From Nocardioides sp. B-3 (GTDB lineage: Bacteria; Actinomycetota; Actinomycetes; Propionibacteriales; Nocardioidaceae), in NCBI RefSeq assembly GCF_024703895.1, contig NZ_CP087968.1:1240001-1304000 (forward strand): DNA of 64,000 nucleotides, written 5' to 3'. Both the position numbers and the translations under genes were made by a program. Positions within the stretch are counted from its first letter, which is position 1; each line of letters starts with the position of its first letter. Below the pieces are notes generated by a model that saw nothing but the letters and a program-made list of their open reading frames with translations, had not been told where the DNA came from and did no database searches. Below are positions 28,512 through 39,046 of this stretch, one piece after another.

Positions 28512-29271
28512 ATGAGCGGAACAAATCTGTCTCCCAGCGAGGCGAACGGCGTCCCATCGCGGCGTCGCAACCGCCACCTTCGGGAGACGGTCGCCGACGA
28601 CATCAAGCAGCTCATCCTCGAGCAACGCCTCCGCCCCGGGGACCCCCTGCCGACCGAGTCGGAGCTGTGCGAGGCCGTCGGAGCGAGCCGCTCCAGCGTT
28701 CGCGAAGCCGTGAAGACGCTGGCCGCGCTCGACATCGTCGAGGTCCGCCACGGGCACGGGACCTACGTCGGCGGCATGTCGCTGGCCGCCCTCGTGGAGA
28801 GCCCGGCCTTCCGCGGGCTGCTCAGCCGGGAGGACGACCACATGGTCCTCGCCGAGCTGGTGGAGGTGCGCCAGACCCCGGAGCAGGGGCTGGCGGACCA
28901 GATCGTCGCCGGTCTGGACGACGACCACCGCTCCGAGCTCGCCCTGCTCGCCGGCGGCATGCAGCAGAAGGCGGCCGACGGAGAGGAGTTCATCGAGCTC
29001 GACCGCGAGTTCCACCTGATGCTGATGGAGCCGCTGGGCAACGACCTCATCCTGCAGCTGACCGGCGCCTTCTGGGACGTGCACACGATCGTCGCGCCCA
29101 CCCCGGCCATGACCGGCGAGGGCCTGCGTCGCACCGCCGACGACCACGCCGCGATCGCCGATGCCGCGGTCGCCGGCAACGCCGACGCGCTGCGCACCGC
29201 CATCGCCAACCACTACGAGCCGATCCGGGCCTCGATCGCCGCGGCTCGCGCTGCTCGGAGCCGAGGCCTGA
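28512..29271 (+). CDS. GntR/FadR-type transcriptional regulator of the sialic acid locus
   Basis: About 253 residues. wHTH: LRETVADDIKQLILEQRLRP, GDPLPTESELCEAVGASRSS, VREAVKTLAALDIVEVRHGH, GTYVGGMS. The FCD ligand domain follows, with ELDREFHLMLMEPLG and EGLRRTADDHAAIADAAVAG holding metal/ligand His and Asp. ATG 28512 is preferred (GGAGGGCAAGGGC upstream); an in-frame ATG at 28458 would overlap the operator. As given, the frame has no stop before the esterase; dropping one C near 29260 yields AARSEA and TGA at 29269-29271, so I treat the genes as separate. Position and shared palindromes point to control of sialidase, importer and catabolic genes. Confidence 0.85.
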
Positions 29272-29279
29272 GCCACTCG

Positions 29280-30262
29280 ATGCCACTCTTCGACCTGCCG
29301 CTGGCCGACCTTGCGACATACTGTCCGGCGCGCCGTGAGCCGGCCGATTTCGTCGACTTCTGGGCCGACACCCTCTCCGCCGCGCGCACTTCGCCTCTCG
29401 AGGTCGAGACCGCACCGCACGCGACACCCCTCCCCCCGGTCGACAGCAGCCACCTCTGGTTCTCCGGCTTCGGCGGGCACCGCATCCACGGCCTGCTGCT
29501 CGCTCCCTCCCACGCCGCGGTCCCCGGACCCGTGCCGATGGTCGTCCAGTTCCCGGGGTACGGCGACGGCACCGGCAGCCCCCTCGACTGGCTCGCCCTC
29601 CCGGCCGCCGGTTTCGCGACCCCCGGTCGTGGACACCCGCGGGCAGGGCGCTCGCGCCCGGCGGGCCGGCGCGACCGGCGACGCGGCGGGCAGCGACTCC
29701 CCGCACGTCGAGGGCTTCCTGACCCGCGGGATCCTCGACCCTGCCGACTACTACTACCGACGCGTCTTCACCGACGCCGTGCGGGCCGTCGACGCCGCCG
29801 CCGGGCTCGACTTCGTGGATCCCACACGGATCGCGGTCGCGGGCACCAGCCGGGGTGGCGGCATTGCGCTCGCCGCGGCGGCCCCGGCCGACGGCGTCGC
29901 GGCGGCGGTCGTCAACGTGCCGTTCCTGTGCCACCCGGACCGCGCCATCGAGATCACCGCGCGGGCGCCGTACGCCGAATTGCTCGCCTTCGTCCGCACC
30001 CACCGTGCCGACGCCGACCGCGCCCCCGGCGACCCTCGACTACTTCGACGGCGTCAACATGGCCGCGCGCGCCGACGTGCCGGCGTTGTTCTCGGTGGCC
30101 CTGATGGACGACGTGTGCCCGCCCTCGACGGTGTACGCCGCGTACAACCACTACGCCGGCCCCAAGGAGATCGAGGTCTACACCTACAACGAGCACGAGG
30201 GCGGCGGCGTCGCCCGGGACGAGCTCACCATCGCGTGGCTGCGCGAACGCTTCCGGGCCTGA
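29280..30262 (+). CDS. Acetylxylan esterase/cephalosporin-C deacetylase-family esterase (frameshifted)
   Basis: About 327 residues, AXE1-type alpha/beta hydrolase that removes O-acetyl groups from sugars. Starts [20 protein letters not shown]. Seen: [39 protein letters not shown], nucleophile elbow [18 protein letters not shown], Asp in [20 protein letters not shown] and His in [13 protein letters not shown], completing Ser-Asp-His. Frame changes near 29622 and 30030. No signal peptide, so cytoplasmic. In this locus O-acetylated sialic acids or their breakdown sugars are plausible substrates; that is inference. Possibly co-transcribed with gntR. Confidence 0.82.
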
Positions 30263-30269
30263 GACACAG

Positions 30270-30307
30270 CACCGCCCCGGGACCCGTCGATCGGTCCCGG
30301 GGCGGTG
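30270..30307. terminator. Bidirectional terminator between esterase and sialidase
   Basis: Perfect 15-bp stem: CACCGCCCCGGGACC at 30270-30284 with GGTCCCGGGGCGGTG at 30293-30307, 8-nt loop, between two converging genes. Confidence 0.85.
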
Positions 30308-30322
30308 GCCTGTGCGGCTGGG

Positions 30323-32778
30323 TCAGGGAGAGACCACCGGCCGGATCTCGGCAGCCGCGGCGAACGCGAGTCCGTTGGCCGCAGTGAGCGCCTCGAGCCG
30401 GACGTAGCGGGCACCCTGCGGCGCGAACCGCACCTCGGCCTCGCCCTTGCCCACCGGGAAGGTGCCGGAGGCGACCTTCGTCCACGACGCGTTGTCCGAG
30501 CTGACGAGGACGTCGTAGTCCGCGATGTCACCGTTGGTGCCGACCGAGCGACGCAGGTAGCGCAGCGCGGTCAGTGGTCGGGGGCTGCCGAGGTCGACGG
30601 TGATCTGGTGCGGGTAGCCAGCGGCAGGAGTGCTCCACCGCGAGTGCCAGAACGTCGCCGGATTGCCGTCGATCGCGTTCACGGCGCGGCCGTCCTCACC
30701 CGCGGTCTCCTCACTGGAGACGGAGGCGATCGACAGCTCGGAGGACGGGACGATCTCCTCGCCGGCCCGCAGGTCGTCGGACACCTCCACGCCGTGGATC
30801 GTCCCCACGAAGCCCCACCGGTTGCCCGGCGCGGCGACCCCGCTTGACCGGGAAGTGAGCACGATTCATGCCCACCGTCAGGTTGGGCAGCCCGCTGGGG
30901 TTGAGGGCGTGCGGCTTGGTCAGCGCCGTGACGTCGGCGAAGAAGGCCCGGCGGTTCACCCGGGCGATGAGCTCGCCGTCCGGGATCAGCGACGTCACGC
31001 CGGAGCTGCTCGCGGCGACCAGCTCGTGCTGCTTGCCGTCCGCCACGTCGACGTTGCTCTGGAGCCGCACCGGATAGGTGCCGGACGCGGTGCGCACCTC
31101 GACGTACGGCTTGCCGCTGTTCAGCGAGACCACGACGTCGCGTACGGCGCTGATCGGGTCCGCGAGTGACAGCAACGTGCCCACGGCGGGGCGCGAGGTG
31201 GTGCTGAACCGCACCGTCACCGCACCGCCCGTCAGGTCCTTCACCGAGGCGACCCGGTCGGTCAGGTCGGTCATCGTAGAGCCGTCGTAGTGGCGCTCGA
31301 CGAGATCGCTCAGGACCGTGTTGCCGCCCTTCACGATGATGCTGCCGGAGCCCTGCGAGGAGCCCTTGTCGCTGGTGAGCTCGACCGTGTAGGGGAAGGC
31401 GTTGGTCGCCACGCCCTCGGGGACCCGGACGGGCACCCGCACGCTCGCGGTCGCGCCGGGGGCGACCTTCGGGATCCGCACGTCCGGGGCCGTGAAGCCC
31501 TCCGGCAGGTCCAGCGACACGACGCCGCCGTCGATGGCCCCCGTCTCCCGGCTGGTGATCGTGACCTCGACCTCGGCAGTGCCGCCGGCGGTGCCGGGGT
31601 CGGTCGTGCAGGCGGAGACCGGCGCGCAGACGCCGTCGAGCCAGTCCTCCCCGAAGCGGGCGTAGGAGATGTGCTGGTAGCCGCCGCGCTCGTAGAGCAG
31701 TCCGAACCGGCCGTCCGCGAGCGGCGTCAGCGTGGAGTACTCGGCGGCGCCGGGCTCCAGCACCCGCCGGATCGGCCGGGTCTCGCCGTTGTCGCAGGAC
31801 TGCCGGACCGTCAGGTTGGACCGCCCGCTCTGGGTGGCGGTGTTGCTGAACAGCAGCTTGCGGGCGTCGGCCGACTGCGGCGCGGCGTCCACGTCGTAGC
31901 GGATGATCGAGCCGTTGTTGGCCGGGTCGATCAGCTCGTCGTCGGTGTGCAGACCGGACCAGCTCTCGCCGCCGTCGTCGGAGTAGGCGACCTTGCGGTA
32001 GCCGCCCGCCGCGCGGGAGTTCAGCATCAGCCGGCCGTCGGAGAGCTCGACCACCTTGTTCTCGTCCATCCCGGGGCCGAGGAGCTGGCCGAAGCGCCGG
32101 GTCTCGCCGTGGTCGTCGCTGATCAGGCTCGCGGCCCAGTTGCCGCCCCGGTGGCGTAAGGCGTACTGCTGGACGAGGCGACCGGCGTACGGGCCCCGAC
32201 GGATCTGGATGCCCTCACCGGACGCGGCGAACAGTCCCGCCCACGCGGGGTTCTTCGCCTCCTCGGTGAGCCGGCGGTGCTGCCGGTCACACCGTCGTCG
32301 TCGGACCAGCTGACGTCGGCGTGCAGGACGTCGGGGTCGTCGTTGTCGTTGCCGGTGGTGGAGCCGAAGTAGCCCCTGGTTGATCGAGGCCGCGTGGAAG
32401 AGCCAGATGCGGCCCGTCTCCCGGTCGGTGACCGGGCTCGGATCGCCGTACCCGGGCTTGCCGGGCTCATGTGCGCACGACCTGCCGCTCCTGCCGAGTC
32501 GTGCCGCCGTCGGTGCTGCGGCGCACGACGAGCGCGATGTTGTTGGGCACGTCGCCGTACGTCGGGCGACCGTCGTAGGAGGCGATCAGGGTGCCGGCGT
32601 TGGACTGGGTCAGAGCCGGGATCCGGTAGACCGGGAACCCGGTGCCGGTGTGGTCGAGGTCGGTGGTGAAGAGGTCTGCGGGTGCGGTTGCCGAGTCGTC
32701 CGCGAGTGCCGAGGTGGTGGGCACGGTGACGATGAGCGCGGCACACCAGACGCCGACGAGGCGGTGGAGCGCGTGCAT
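30323..32778 (-). CDS. Secreted multidomain sialidase (exo-alpha-sialidase, frameshifted)
   Basis: About 818 residues. Signal peptide LVGVWCAALIVTVPTTSALA. GH33-type six-bladed propeller with the arginine motif FPVYRIPAL and five Asp boxes: STDGGTT, SDDDGVT, SDDHGET, SDDGGES, SCDNGET; also LLYERGGYQHISYARF with the Tyr/Glu region. Then a beta-sandwich (EVEVTITSRETGAIDGGVVS), a concanavalin-like part (DGKQHELVAASSSGV) and a C-terminal F5/8 type C domain (NAIDGNPATFWHSRW, HQITVDLGSPRPLTALRYLR) that binds carbohydrate. Frame changes near 32470, 32385, 32285 and 30840. Exported enzyme that would release sialic acid from host or plant-associated glycans for the adjacent importer. Confidence 0.9.
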
Positions 32779-32804
32779 GAAGTTCTCCCTTGTGGCTTGA
32801 CTAG

Positions 32805-32825
32805 ATCAGACATCGGATGTCTGAT
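32805..32825. promoter_or_regulatory. Perfect 21-bp GntR-type palindrome between sialidase and SIS gene
   Basis: Arms ATCAGACATC and GATGTCTGAT flank a central G with no mismatch. Located 26 bp upstream of the sialidase start and 76 bp upstream of the divergent SIS gene. The arm recurs at 28457-28466 beside gntR, making this the best candidate operator of that regulator. Confidence 0.75.
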
Positions 32826-32901
32826 GACCGTAGAGAGAGGCTCCGGACGTGTCAAGGATCACATCGGACCGACCACCCCACTGAGCAAGAGGCGACGACG
32901 A

Positions 32902-33955
32902 ATGATCGACATCACCCCAGCACCCGTCCCCGGCGCCCAGATGGCCCTCGAGATCGCCCAACAGCCCGCCGCCCCGGCCCACCTGCTGACCGGGATCGCC
33001 CCGATCCGGGCCGTCGCCGACCGGATCCGCGCGGCCGCGCCACGCTTCGTGCTGCTCGCCGCGCGCGGCACCAGCGACCACGCGGCGCTCTACGCGAAAT
33101 ACCTCCTCGAGATCTCGCTCGGCCTCCCCGTCGGTCTGGCCTCCCCCTCCACGCTGACCGTCTTCGACGCACGCCCCGACTTCACCGACGTGCTGTGGGT
33201 GTCCGTCAGCCAGTCGGGCGGCTCCCCCGACCTCGTCGAGTCCACCGAGGCGGCGCGGCGCCACGGCGCCCTGACGGTGGCGGTCACCAACGCTCCCGAC
33301 TCAGCGCTGGCCCGGGCCTGTGAGCTGTCCATCGACGTGATGGCCGGGACCGAGGCCGCCGTCGCCGCGACGAAGAGCTACACCAACGAGCTCCTCGCCC
33401 TCTGGCTCCTCATCGACGCCCGGCGAGGTGGCGACGCGGCCGCTGCTGCCGGGCTGCCGGACCTCGCGGCCGGCGCACTGGCCGCGACCGGGGTCGAGGA
33501 GATCGCCGACCGTTACCGCTTCGTCGACAAGCTGATCACCACGGGGCGCGGCTACTCCTACCCGACCGCCCGCGAGGCGGCGCTCAAGCTGATGGAGACG
33601 TCGTACCTCTCCGCGCACGCGTTCTCCGGCGCCGACCTGATGCACGGGCCGCTGGCGATGATCGACCAGGGACCGGCCGGTCCTTGCCGTCGTTCCTCGC
33701 GGCGCGGGCGCCCGTGCCATCGCCCCGGTGCTCGAACGCCTCGCCGACCGTGGCGCCGACGTCAGCATCATCGGCGACCCCGCGGCCGCACGTCCCGGTC
33801 AGATCGTGGTGCCGCTGCCCACCGGCTCGACCGAGGAGCTGTCGCCGATCCCGGAGATCATGCCGCTGCAGAGGCTTGCGCACACGATGGCCGTCGCCCG
33901 CCACCACGACCCCGACGCTCCCCGCGGGTTGGCGAAGGTCACCCGGACGCGCTGA
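32902..33955 (+). CDS. SIS-domain sugar-phosphate isomerase/deaminase (GlmS-C-like, probable NagB-II; frameshifted)
   Basis: About 351 residues with two SIS domains like the isomerase half of GlmS but without the glutaminase domain. Seen: VLLAARGTSDHAALYAKYLL, WVSVSQSGGSPDLVEST, EAAVAATKSYTNELLALW, ITTGRGYSYPTAREAALKLM and FSGADLMHGPLAMIDQ. After the frame change near 33679 (CCGGCCGG) it reads VLAVVPRGAG and ends near 33955. In this pathway it likely converts GlcN-6-P to fructose-6-P and ammonia, supplying the step after NagA. Its end overlaps the nagA end by 17 bp. Confidence 0.85.
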
Positions 33956-35067
33956 GCACGTCGACGACCTCGAGCCGTTCGTCCAGCACGACCGGGTCGG
34001 CCGGAGCGCCCACGCGGATCCGACCGGCCCGGTCGCCGATCCCGAGCGCGTCGGCAGGCACGGTGGAGGCCGCCCGCAGCGCGGCCAGCACGGGCACACC
34101 CGCCGCGACTGCGTTGCGGACAGCCCGGTCGAGCGTCAGCACGCTGCCCGCGAGCGAACCACCGTCGACAAGGCGCGCCTGACCGTCGCGCACGGTGACC
34201 CGCAGCTCACCGAGCAGCACCTCCCCGTCACCCGGGCCGGTGGCCGAGATCGCATCCGTCACCAGCGCCGTGCGTCCCGGAGCGGCCGCGAAGGGAAGCC
34301 GCAGCATCGCCGGGTGCAGGTGGATCCCGTCGTTGATGAGCTCGACGACCACTCGCTCGTCCTCCAGCAGTGCGGCCACCGGGCCGGGGGTCCGGTGGTG
34401 GAGCGACGGCATCCCGTTGAACAGATGGGTCGCCACGGTCGCCCCCGCCTCCACCGCGCGGCCGACGGTGTCGTAGTCGGCAGCGGTGTGGCCGATCGCC
34501 GCGACAGACCCGGCATCGACCACACGGCGTACGGCATCGAGGCCACCTGCCCGCTCGGGGGCCAGCGTGATCATCGCGATGTGTCCCGCACCGGCGCCCA
34601 GCAGCAGGTCGAGCGACTCGGGATCCGGGTCGCGGAGGAGCTCCGGGTCGTGGGCGCCGCAGAAGTCGCCGGCCGGGAACGGCCCTTCGAGGTGGATGCC
34701 GGCCACGACGCCGTCGGTCGCGAGCTCCGCCAGTCGCCGTACCGAGGTGACGAGGTCCGCGACGGGCGCGGTGACGAGGCTGGCGACCAGCGAGGTGGTC
34801 CCGTGCCGTCGGTGGAACGCCGCCGCAGTCGTCACGTCGTCGGCGGCTCCCGACTGGAACGAGGCGCCGCCGCCGCCGTGCACGTGCATGTCGACGAAGC
34901 CGGGCGACAGCCGAGGCGCCACCGAGGTCTCGGACGTGCTCACCCTCGGGTGCCGGGCCGGAGCCGATCTCCGCGATCCGGCCGTCACGCACCCGCACCC
35001 AACCGTCGATGACGGCGTCGGGCGTCGCTACTCGCGCGTGGGACAGGACACCGGCAAACGAGGTCAT
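33939..35067 (-). CDS. nagA: N-acetylglucosamine-6-phosphate deacetylase (frameshifted)
   Basis: About 376 residues, amidohydrolase barrel removing acetate from GlcNAc-6-P. Seen: LSPGFVDMHVHGGGGASFQS (HxH metal site), GIHLEGPFPAGDFCGAHDPE (metal Glu), AIGHTAADYDTVGRAVEAGA, ATHLFNGMPSLHHRTPGPVA, INDGIHLHPAMLRLPF and the catalytic Asp in ALVTDAISATGPGDG. N-terminal part in another frame; change near 34935. Only 12 bp downstream of cysA on the same strand, so it may be read from the sulfate operon as well as from its own promoter. Confidence 0.92.
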
Positions 35068-35079
35068 GCGGACAGGATG

Positions 35080-36060
35080 TCAGCCGACCGCCCGCATCGA
35101 CGGAATGACCGTCGCACCGTTCGCAGGCGTGAGCCAGACGGTCGCTCCCTCGGCCGGGCCCAGTGAGCGAGCGTGGGTGCGGGTGAGCACCACGGAGACG
35201 TCGTCGCCGTCGACCGTGAGGACGGTGAGGCGCACCTCGAAGCCGATGCGCAGCATCCGGTGCACCGAGCCCTCGATCGCGCCTGCGGTGTACGGCGACG
35301 TCGCGACCTCGATGTCGTGCGGGCGCAGGGTCACGCCACCCGGGGAGGTGACCTCACCCAGGGAAGCCCATGACGAAGTCGCTGGCCGGCTCGTCGTAGA
35401 GCTGGTCGGGCGAGCCGACCTGCTCGACCCGGCCCTCGTTGATCACCACGATCTCGTCGGCGACCTCGAGGGCCTCCTCCCCGGTCGTGGGTGACGAAGA
35501 CGGTGGTGACGGCGACCTCGTCGTGGAGACGCCGCAGCCACTCCCGCAGCTCCTTGCGGACCTTGGCGTCGAGTGCGCCGAACGGTTCGTCGAGCAGCAG
35601 CACGGTGGGCTCCACCGCGAGCGCTCGCGCCAGTGCCATCCGCTGGCGCTGGCCACCGGAGAGCTGCGAGGGCAGCCGGTGCGAGAACTGCGACAGGTGC
35701 ACGAGCTTGAGCAGCTCGTCGACGCGGGCCGCGATCTCGTCCTTGGGCCGCTTGCGGATCTCGAGGCCGAACGCGACGTTCTTGGCGACCGTCATGTGCT
35801 TGAAGACGGCGTAGTGCTGGAACACGAAGCCGACGTTGCGCTTCTGCGGCGGCAACCCTGGTCGCGTTGACGCCCTCGATCGACACGGTGCCGGAGTCAG
35901 CGGTGTCGAGGCCAGCGATGATCCGCAGCAGCGTCGACTTGCCGCCGCCGGACGGACCGAGCAGGGCGGTCAGCTGCCCGGTGGGCAGGGAGACGTTGAC
36001 GTTGTCGAGGGCGACGAAGTCGCCGAAGGTCTTGGTCAGACCAGTGACGTCGATGGACAT
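35080..36060 (-). CDS. cysA: Sulfate/thiosulfate ABC transporter ATP-binding protein (frameshifted)
   Basis: About 326 residues. [20 protein letters not shown], Walker [37 protein letters not shown], signature [15 protein letters not shown], Walker [22 protein letters not shown]-loop [15 protein letters not shown]. The C-terminal regulatory domain includes [12 protein letters not shown]. Frame changes near 35862, 35487 and 35360. Energises CysTW with CysP for sulfate uptake. Confidence 0.92.
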
Positions 36061-36069
36061 GGTGGAACC

Positions 36070-36883
36070 TCAGGCTTCTTCGTGTTGGGGGCGGAGGAAG
36101 GCGACGACGATCAGGCACGCGATGCTGATGAAGGCGAGCAGGAACGCCACGGAGTAGGCCGTCTCCTGCTGGAAGTTCTGGTACTTCGCCTCGACGATCA
36201 GGGTCGCGGTCTGCGTCTTGCCGGTGATGTTCCCGGAGACGACCTTGACCGCACCGAACTCACCGAGCGAGCGCGCCAGCGACAGCACGACGCCATAGAT
36301 CACGGCCCACTTGATCGAGGGGAGCGTGATCCGCAGGAATGTCTGGCGGCCGTTGGCACCGAGGCTGCGGGCGGCCTGTTCCCGGTCGTCGCCGATCTCG
36401 GAGAGCACCGGCACGACCTCGCGGATGATCAGCGGCAGCGCGACGAAACAGGTCGCCATGATCATGCCCGGGGAGTCGTAGATGACCATCCAACCGGCCT
36501 CCTCGATGGTCGGGCCGAACCAGCCGGTGCGACCGCTGAACACGAGGAGCAGCGCCGGGCCCACCACGACGGGCGAGACGGACAGCGGCAGGTCGATGAG
36601 GGCCGACAGCACGCGCTTGCCCGGGAAGTCGTAACGCACCAGCAGCAGCGAGATCGTCACCCCGAAGACGAGGTTGATCACGACGGCCCAGATGGCGACC
36701 ATCAGCGTCAGCTGCAGTGCCGCCACGGTGTGCGGGTCGGTGAAGATGCCGAAGAACGCCTCGGTGCCGTTCCCGAAGGTGCGTACGGCGACGAGCGAGA
36801 CGGGCCGAGCCACCAGGAAAGAACACGTAGCCGATCGCGATCAGCCGCAGCAGCCAGCGGACCGGAGTGGAGACCCTAACCAC
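36070..36883 (-). CDS. cysW: Sulfate ABC transporter permease CysW (frameshifted)
   Basis: About 271 residues, six helices. MVRVSTPVRWLLRLIAIGYV from GTG 36883, overlapping the cysT stop. After a change near 36818: TEAFFGIFTDPHTVAALQLT, LIDLPLSVSPVVVGPALLLV, EAA loop ARSLGANGRQTFLRITLP, SLARSLGEFGAVKVVSGNI. Order cysP-T-W-A is the standard sulfate importer arrangement. Confidence 0.92.
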
Positions 36884-37749
36884 GGTTGGCCACCCTTCTC
36901 TGGACGATGTCGAGCGCGACGATCACGATCAGGGCGACGACCAGCATCACCGACGCGAGCGCCGCAGCGGACTGGGTGTTGCCGTTCTCGATGAACGTGA
37001 GCACCCGGACCGAGACGACCTCGGTGCGGAACGGCAGGTTGCCGGAGAGCAGCACCAGCGAGCCGTACTCACTGATGGCCCGCGCGAAGGAGAGCGCGGC
37101 TCCGGCCGCGATGGCCGGCGCCGGGCTGGGCAGGATGATGCGGCGCACGATGGTGCCGCGACGCGCACCCAGCGAGGCCGCCGCCTCCTCGACGTCGGCG
37201 TCGAGCTCCTCCAGCACCGGCTGGACCGTGCGCACGATGAAGGGCAACGTGACGAAGGCGAGGGCCAGCATGACCGCGCGCTCGGTGTTGGCCCACTCGA
37301 GTCCCAGCGGGCTCTGCGGCCCGTAGAGCGAGAGCAGCACGAGACCGGCGACGATCGTCGGCAGCGCAGAACGGCACGTCGATGATGATGTTGAGCAGCG
37401 ACTTGCCCCAGAACTGGTCGCGGACCGGGACCCACGCGATGATCGTGCCGACAACGACGTTGATGACGGTGACGATCGCGGCCCCGGGAGACGGTCAGCG
37501 TGACCGCGGCCCACGTCTGGTCGCTGCGGAGCACCCGGAAGTAGGCGTCCCAGCCGCCCTCCCCCGCGGTCACGATGATCGCGACCAGCGGGATGAGGAC
37601 GAGCAGGCTGAACCAGATCATGGCCGGAGCCGAGCCCCAGCCCGGCTCCGGGAGTGAGGGTGTTGCGGGGGGCCGGCGCGGCGACGCCGTCGGGGAGTGC
37701 GTGACTCCCCGACGGTGTCGACCGGCGGGCCCAGGAGGGCGCTCGTCAT
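36876..37749 (-). CDS. cysT: Sulfate ABC transporter permease CysT (frameshifted)
   Basis: About 291 residues with an N-terminal basic tail (TSALLGPPVDTVGESRTPRR). Core: APAMIWFSLLVLIPLVAIIV, DAYFRVLRSDQTWAAVTLTV, ALPTIVAGLVLLSLYGPQSP, EAA loop AASLGARRGTIVRRIILP, FARAISEYGSLVLLSGNLP. Frame changes near 37485 and 37370. ATG 37749 follows the cysP stop by 5 bp. Confidence 0.92.
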
Positions 37750-37754
37750 CGGTC

Positions 37755-38812
37755 CTACTCGCCCAGCTTCCCGGTCTCCTGCTGGACCTCGGCCACCGGG
37801 CCGAGCGGCTCGCCGTCCTCGCCGTCGGCGAAGAACTTCTCGGCCGCGGCGGGCCAGCCACCGAAGTCGTCAGCGACCGTGAACAGCACCTTGGGCGTCG
37901 GGGAACGGGTCGGCCGGGTCGTTGGCGCCGTCGACCTCGCCGGTGACACCGTCGACCACCGGGCGGTAGCCGTACTTCAGGAAGCTGGCCTGCGCCTCGT
38001 CGGTGTAGAGGTAGTCGAGGAAGGACTGGGCCTCGGGCTCGGCGTCCACGGTCACGGCCGCGGGCGTCTCGATGAGCAGGGTCTCGTCGGGCACGATGTA
38101 GTCGAGCTCCTGACCGTTCTGGCGGGCCGGGATCGCCTCGTTCTCGTAGGAGATGAGGACGTCGCCGACCCCGCTGGTGAAGCTGGTCAGCGCGTCGCGG
38201 GCCGAGCCGGGCAGGGCCACGGCGTTGGTGAAGAAGTCGACGAGGTAGTCCCGCGCCGCCTTCTCGTCGCCGTCGTTGACCTCGAGGGCGTGGCCGTAGG
38301 CCGCCGGGGAGGTTCCAGCGGGCACCGCCCGACGAGCCGGGGTTGGGCGAGACGATCTCGACGCCCGGCTTGACGATGTCCTCCCAGCCCCGGATGCCGA
38401 GCGGGTTGCCCGGGCGGGTCACGATGACGACGACCGAGTCGGCCACGATCCCCCGGTGCTCACCGGCGTTCCAGTCGTCGGCCACGAGGCCGGCGTCGAC
38501 GAGGCGGGTGAGGTCGCCCTCGAGCGAGTAGTTGACGTAGTCGGCCGCCCGGCCGCCCTCGACGGCGCGGCTCTGGTCACCGGACGGACCGTAGGAGGTG
38601 TTGAACTCGACACCCTCCCCCTCGGGGGTCTCGGCGAAGTTCGCGGTGATCTCGTTGTACGCCGTCTCGGGGGTCGAGTAGGCGACCGGGTCGAGCGCGA
38701 CGCCGCCCTCCTCGGTGGCACCTTCGGAGTTGGTCGAGCACGCGGTCAACGCCATCAGGGAGGCGAGGGACGCTGCGGCCAAGCGGCGGGAGGCCCGGGA
38801 AGTGAGCTTCAT
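37755..38812 (-). CDS. cysP: Sulfate-binding lipoprotein (frameshifted)
   Basis: About 352 residues. Signal and lipobox: AAASLASLMALTACSTN. Sulfate-binding features: VEFNTSYGPSGDQSRAVEGG, ADYVNYSLEGDLTRLVDAGL, IVTRPGNPLGIRGWEDIVKP, DVLISYENEAIPA, FLDYLYTDEAQASFLKYGYR. Frame changes near 38320 and 37900. The 230 bp upstream (38813-39046) form a divergent promoter region with korA and are AT-rich around 38850-38900; no riboswitch recognised. Confidence 0.92.
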
Positions 38813-39009
38813 GGGTTGATCTCTCTTTTCGCACGGTCCGAGAAGGACAGTTACTGACTAATGTCCAGAAGACTACATGACTATAGGCAATTACTTTCAC
38901 GCGTCTCGGCGTGTCGCTCGTCACGGCCGCCGGGCCACGTCCAATGCGCGACTCCCACCCGCTGGCCTGATATCGCCGGACTACAGTGGTTGACTGGGAA
39001 GAAGGCCAC

Positions 39010-39023
39010 TGGAACACGTTCTA
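39010..39023. promoter_or_regulatory. KstR-type box upstream of korAB
   Basis: TGGAACACGTTCTA fits the TNNAACNNGTTNNA consensus of the actinobacterial sterol-catabolism repressor KstR at every fixed position. It ends 23 bp before the korA start. Whether a KstR homologue exists in this genome cannot be seen. Confidence 0.5.
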
Positions 39024-39046
39024 TTTGAGCAGGAAGCAGGCACGAG

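Noticed and set aside
38813..39046. Riboswitch upstream of cysP
   Set aside because: The region is AT-rich but I could not find SAM-type or other conserved riboswitch helices.
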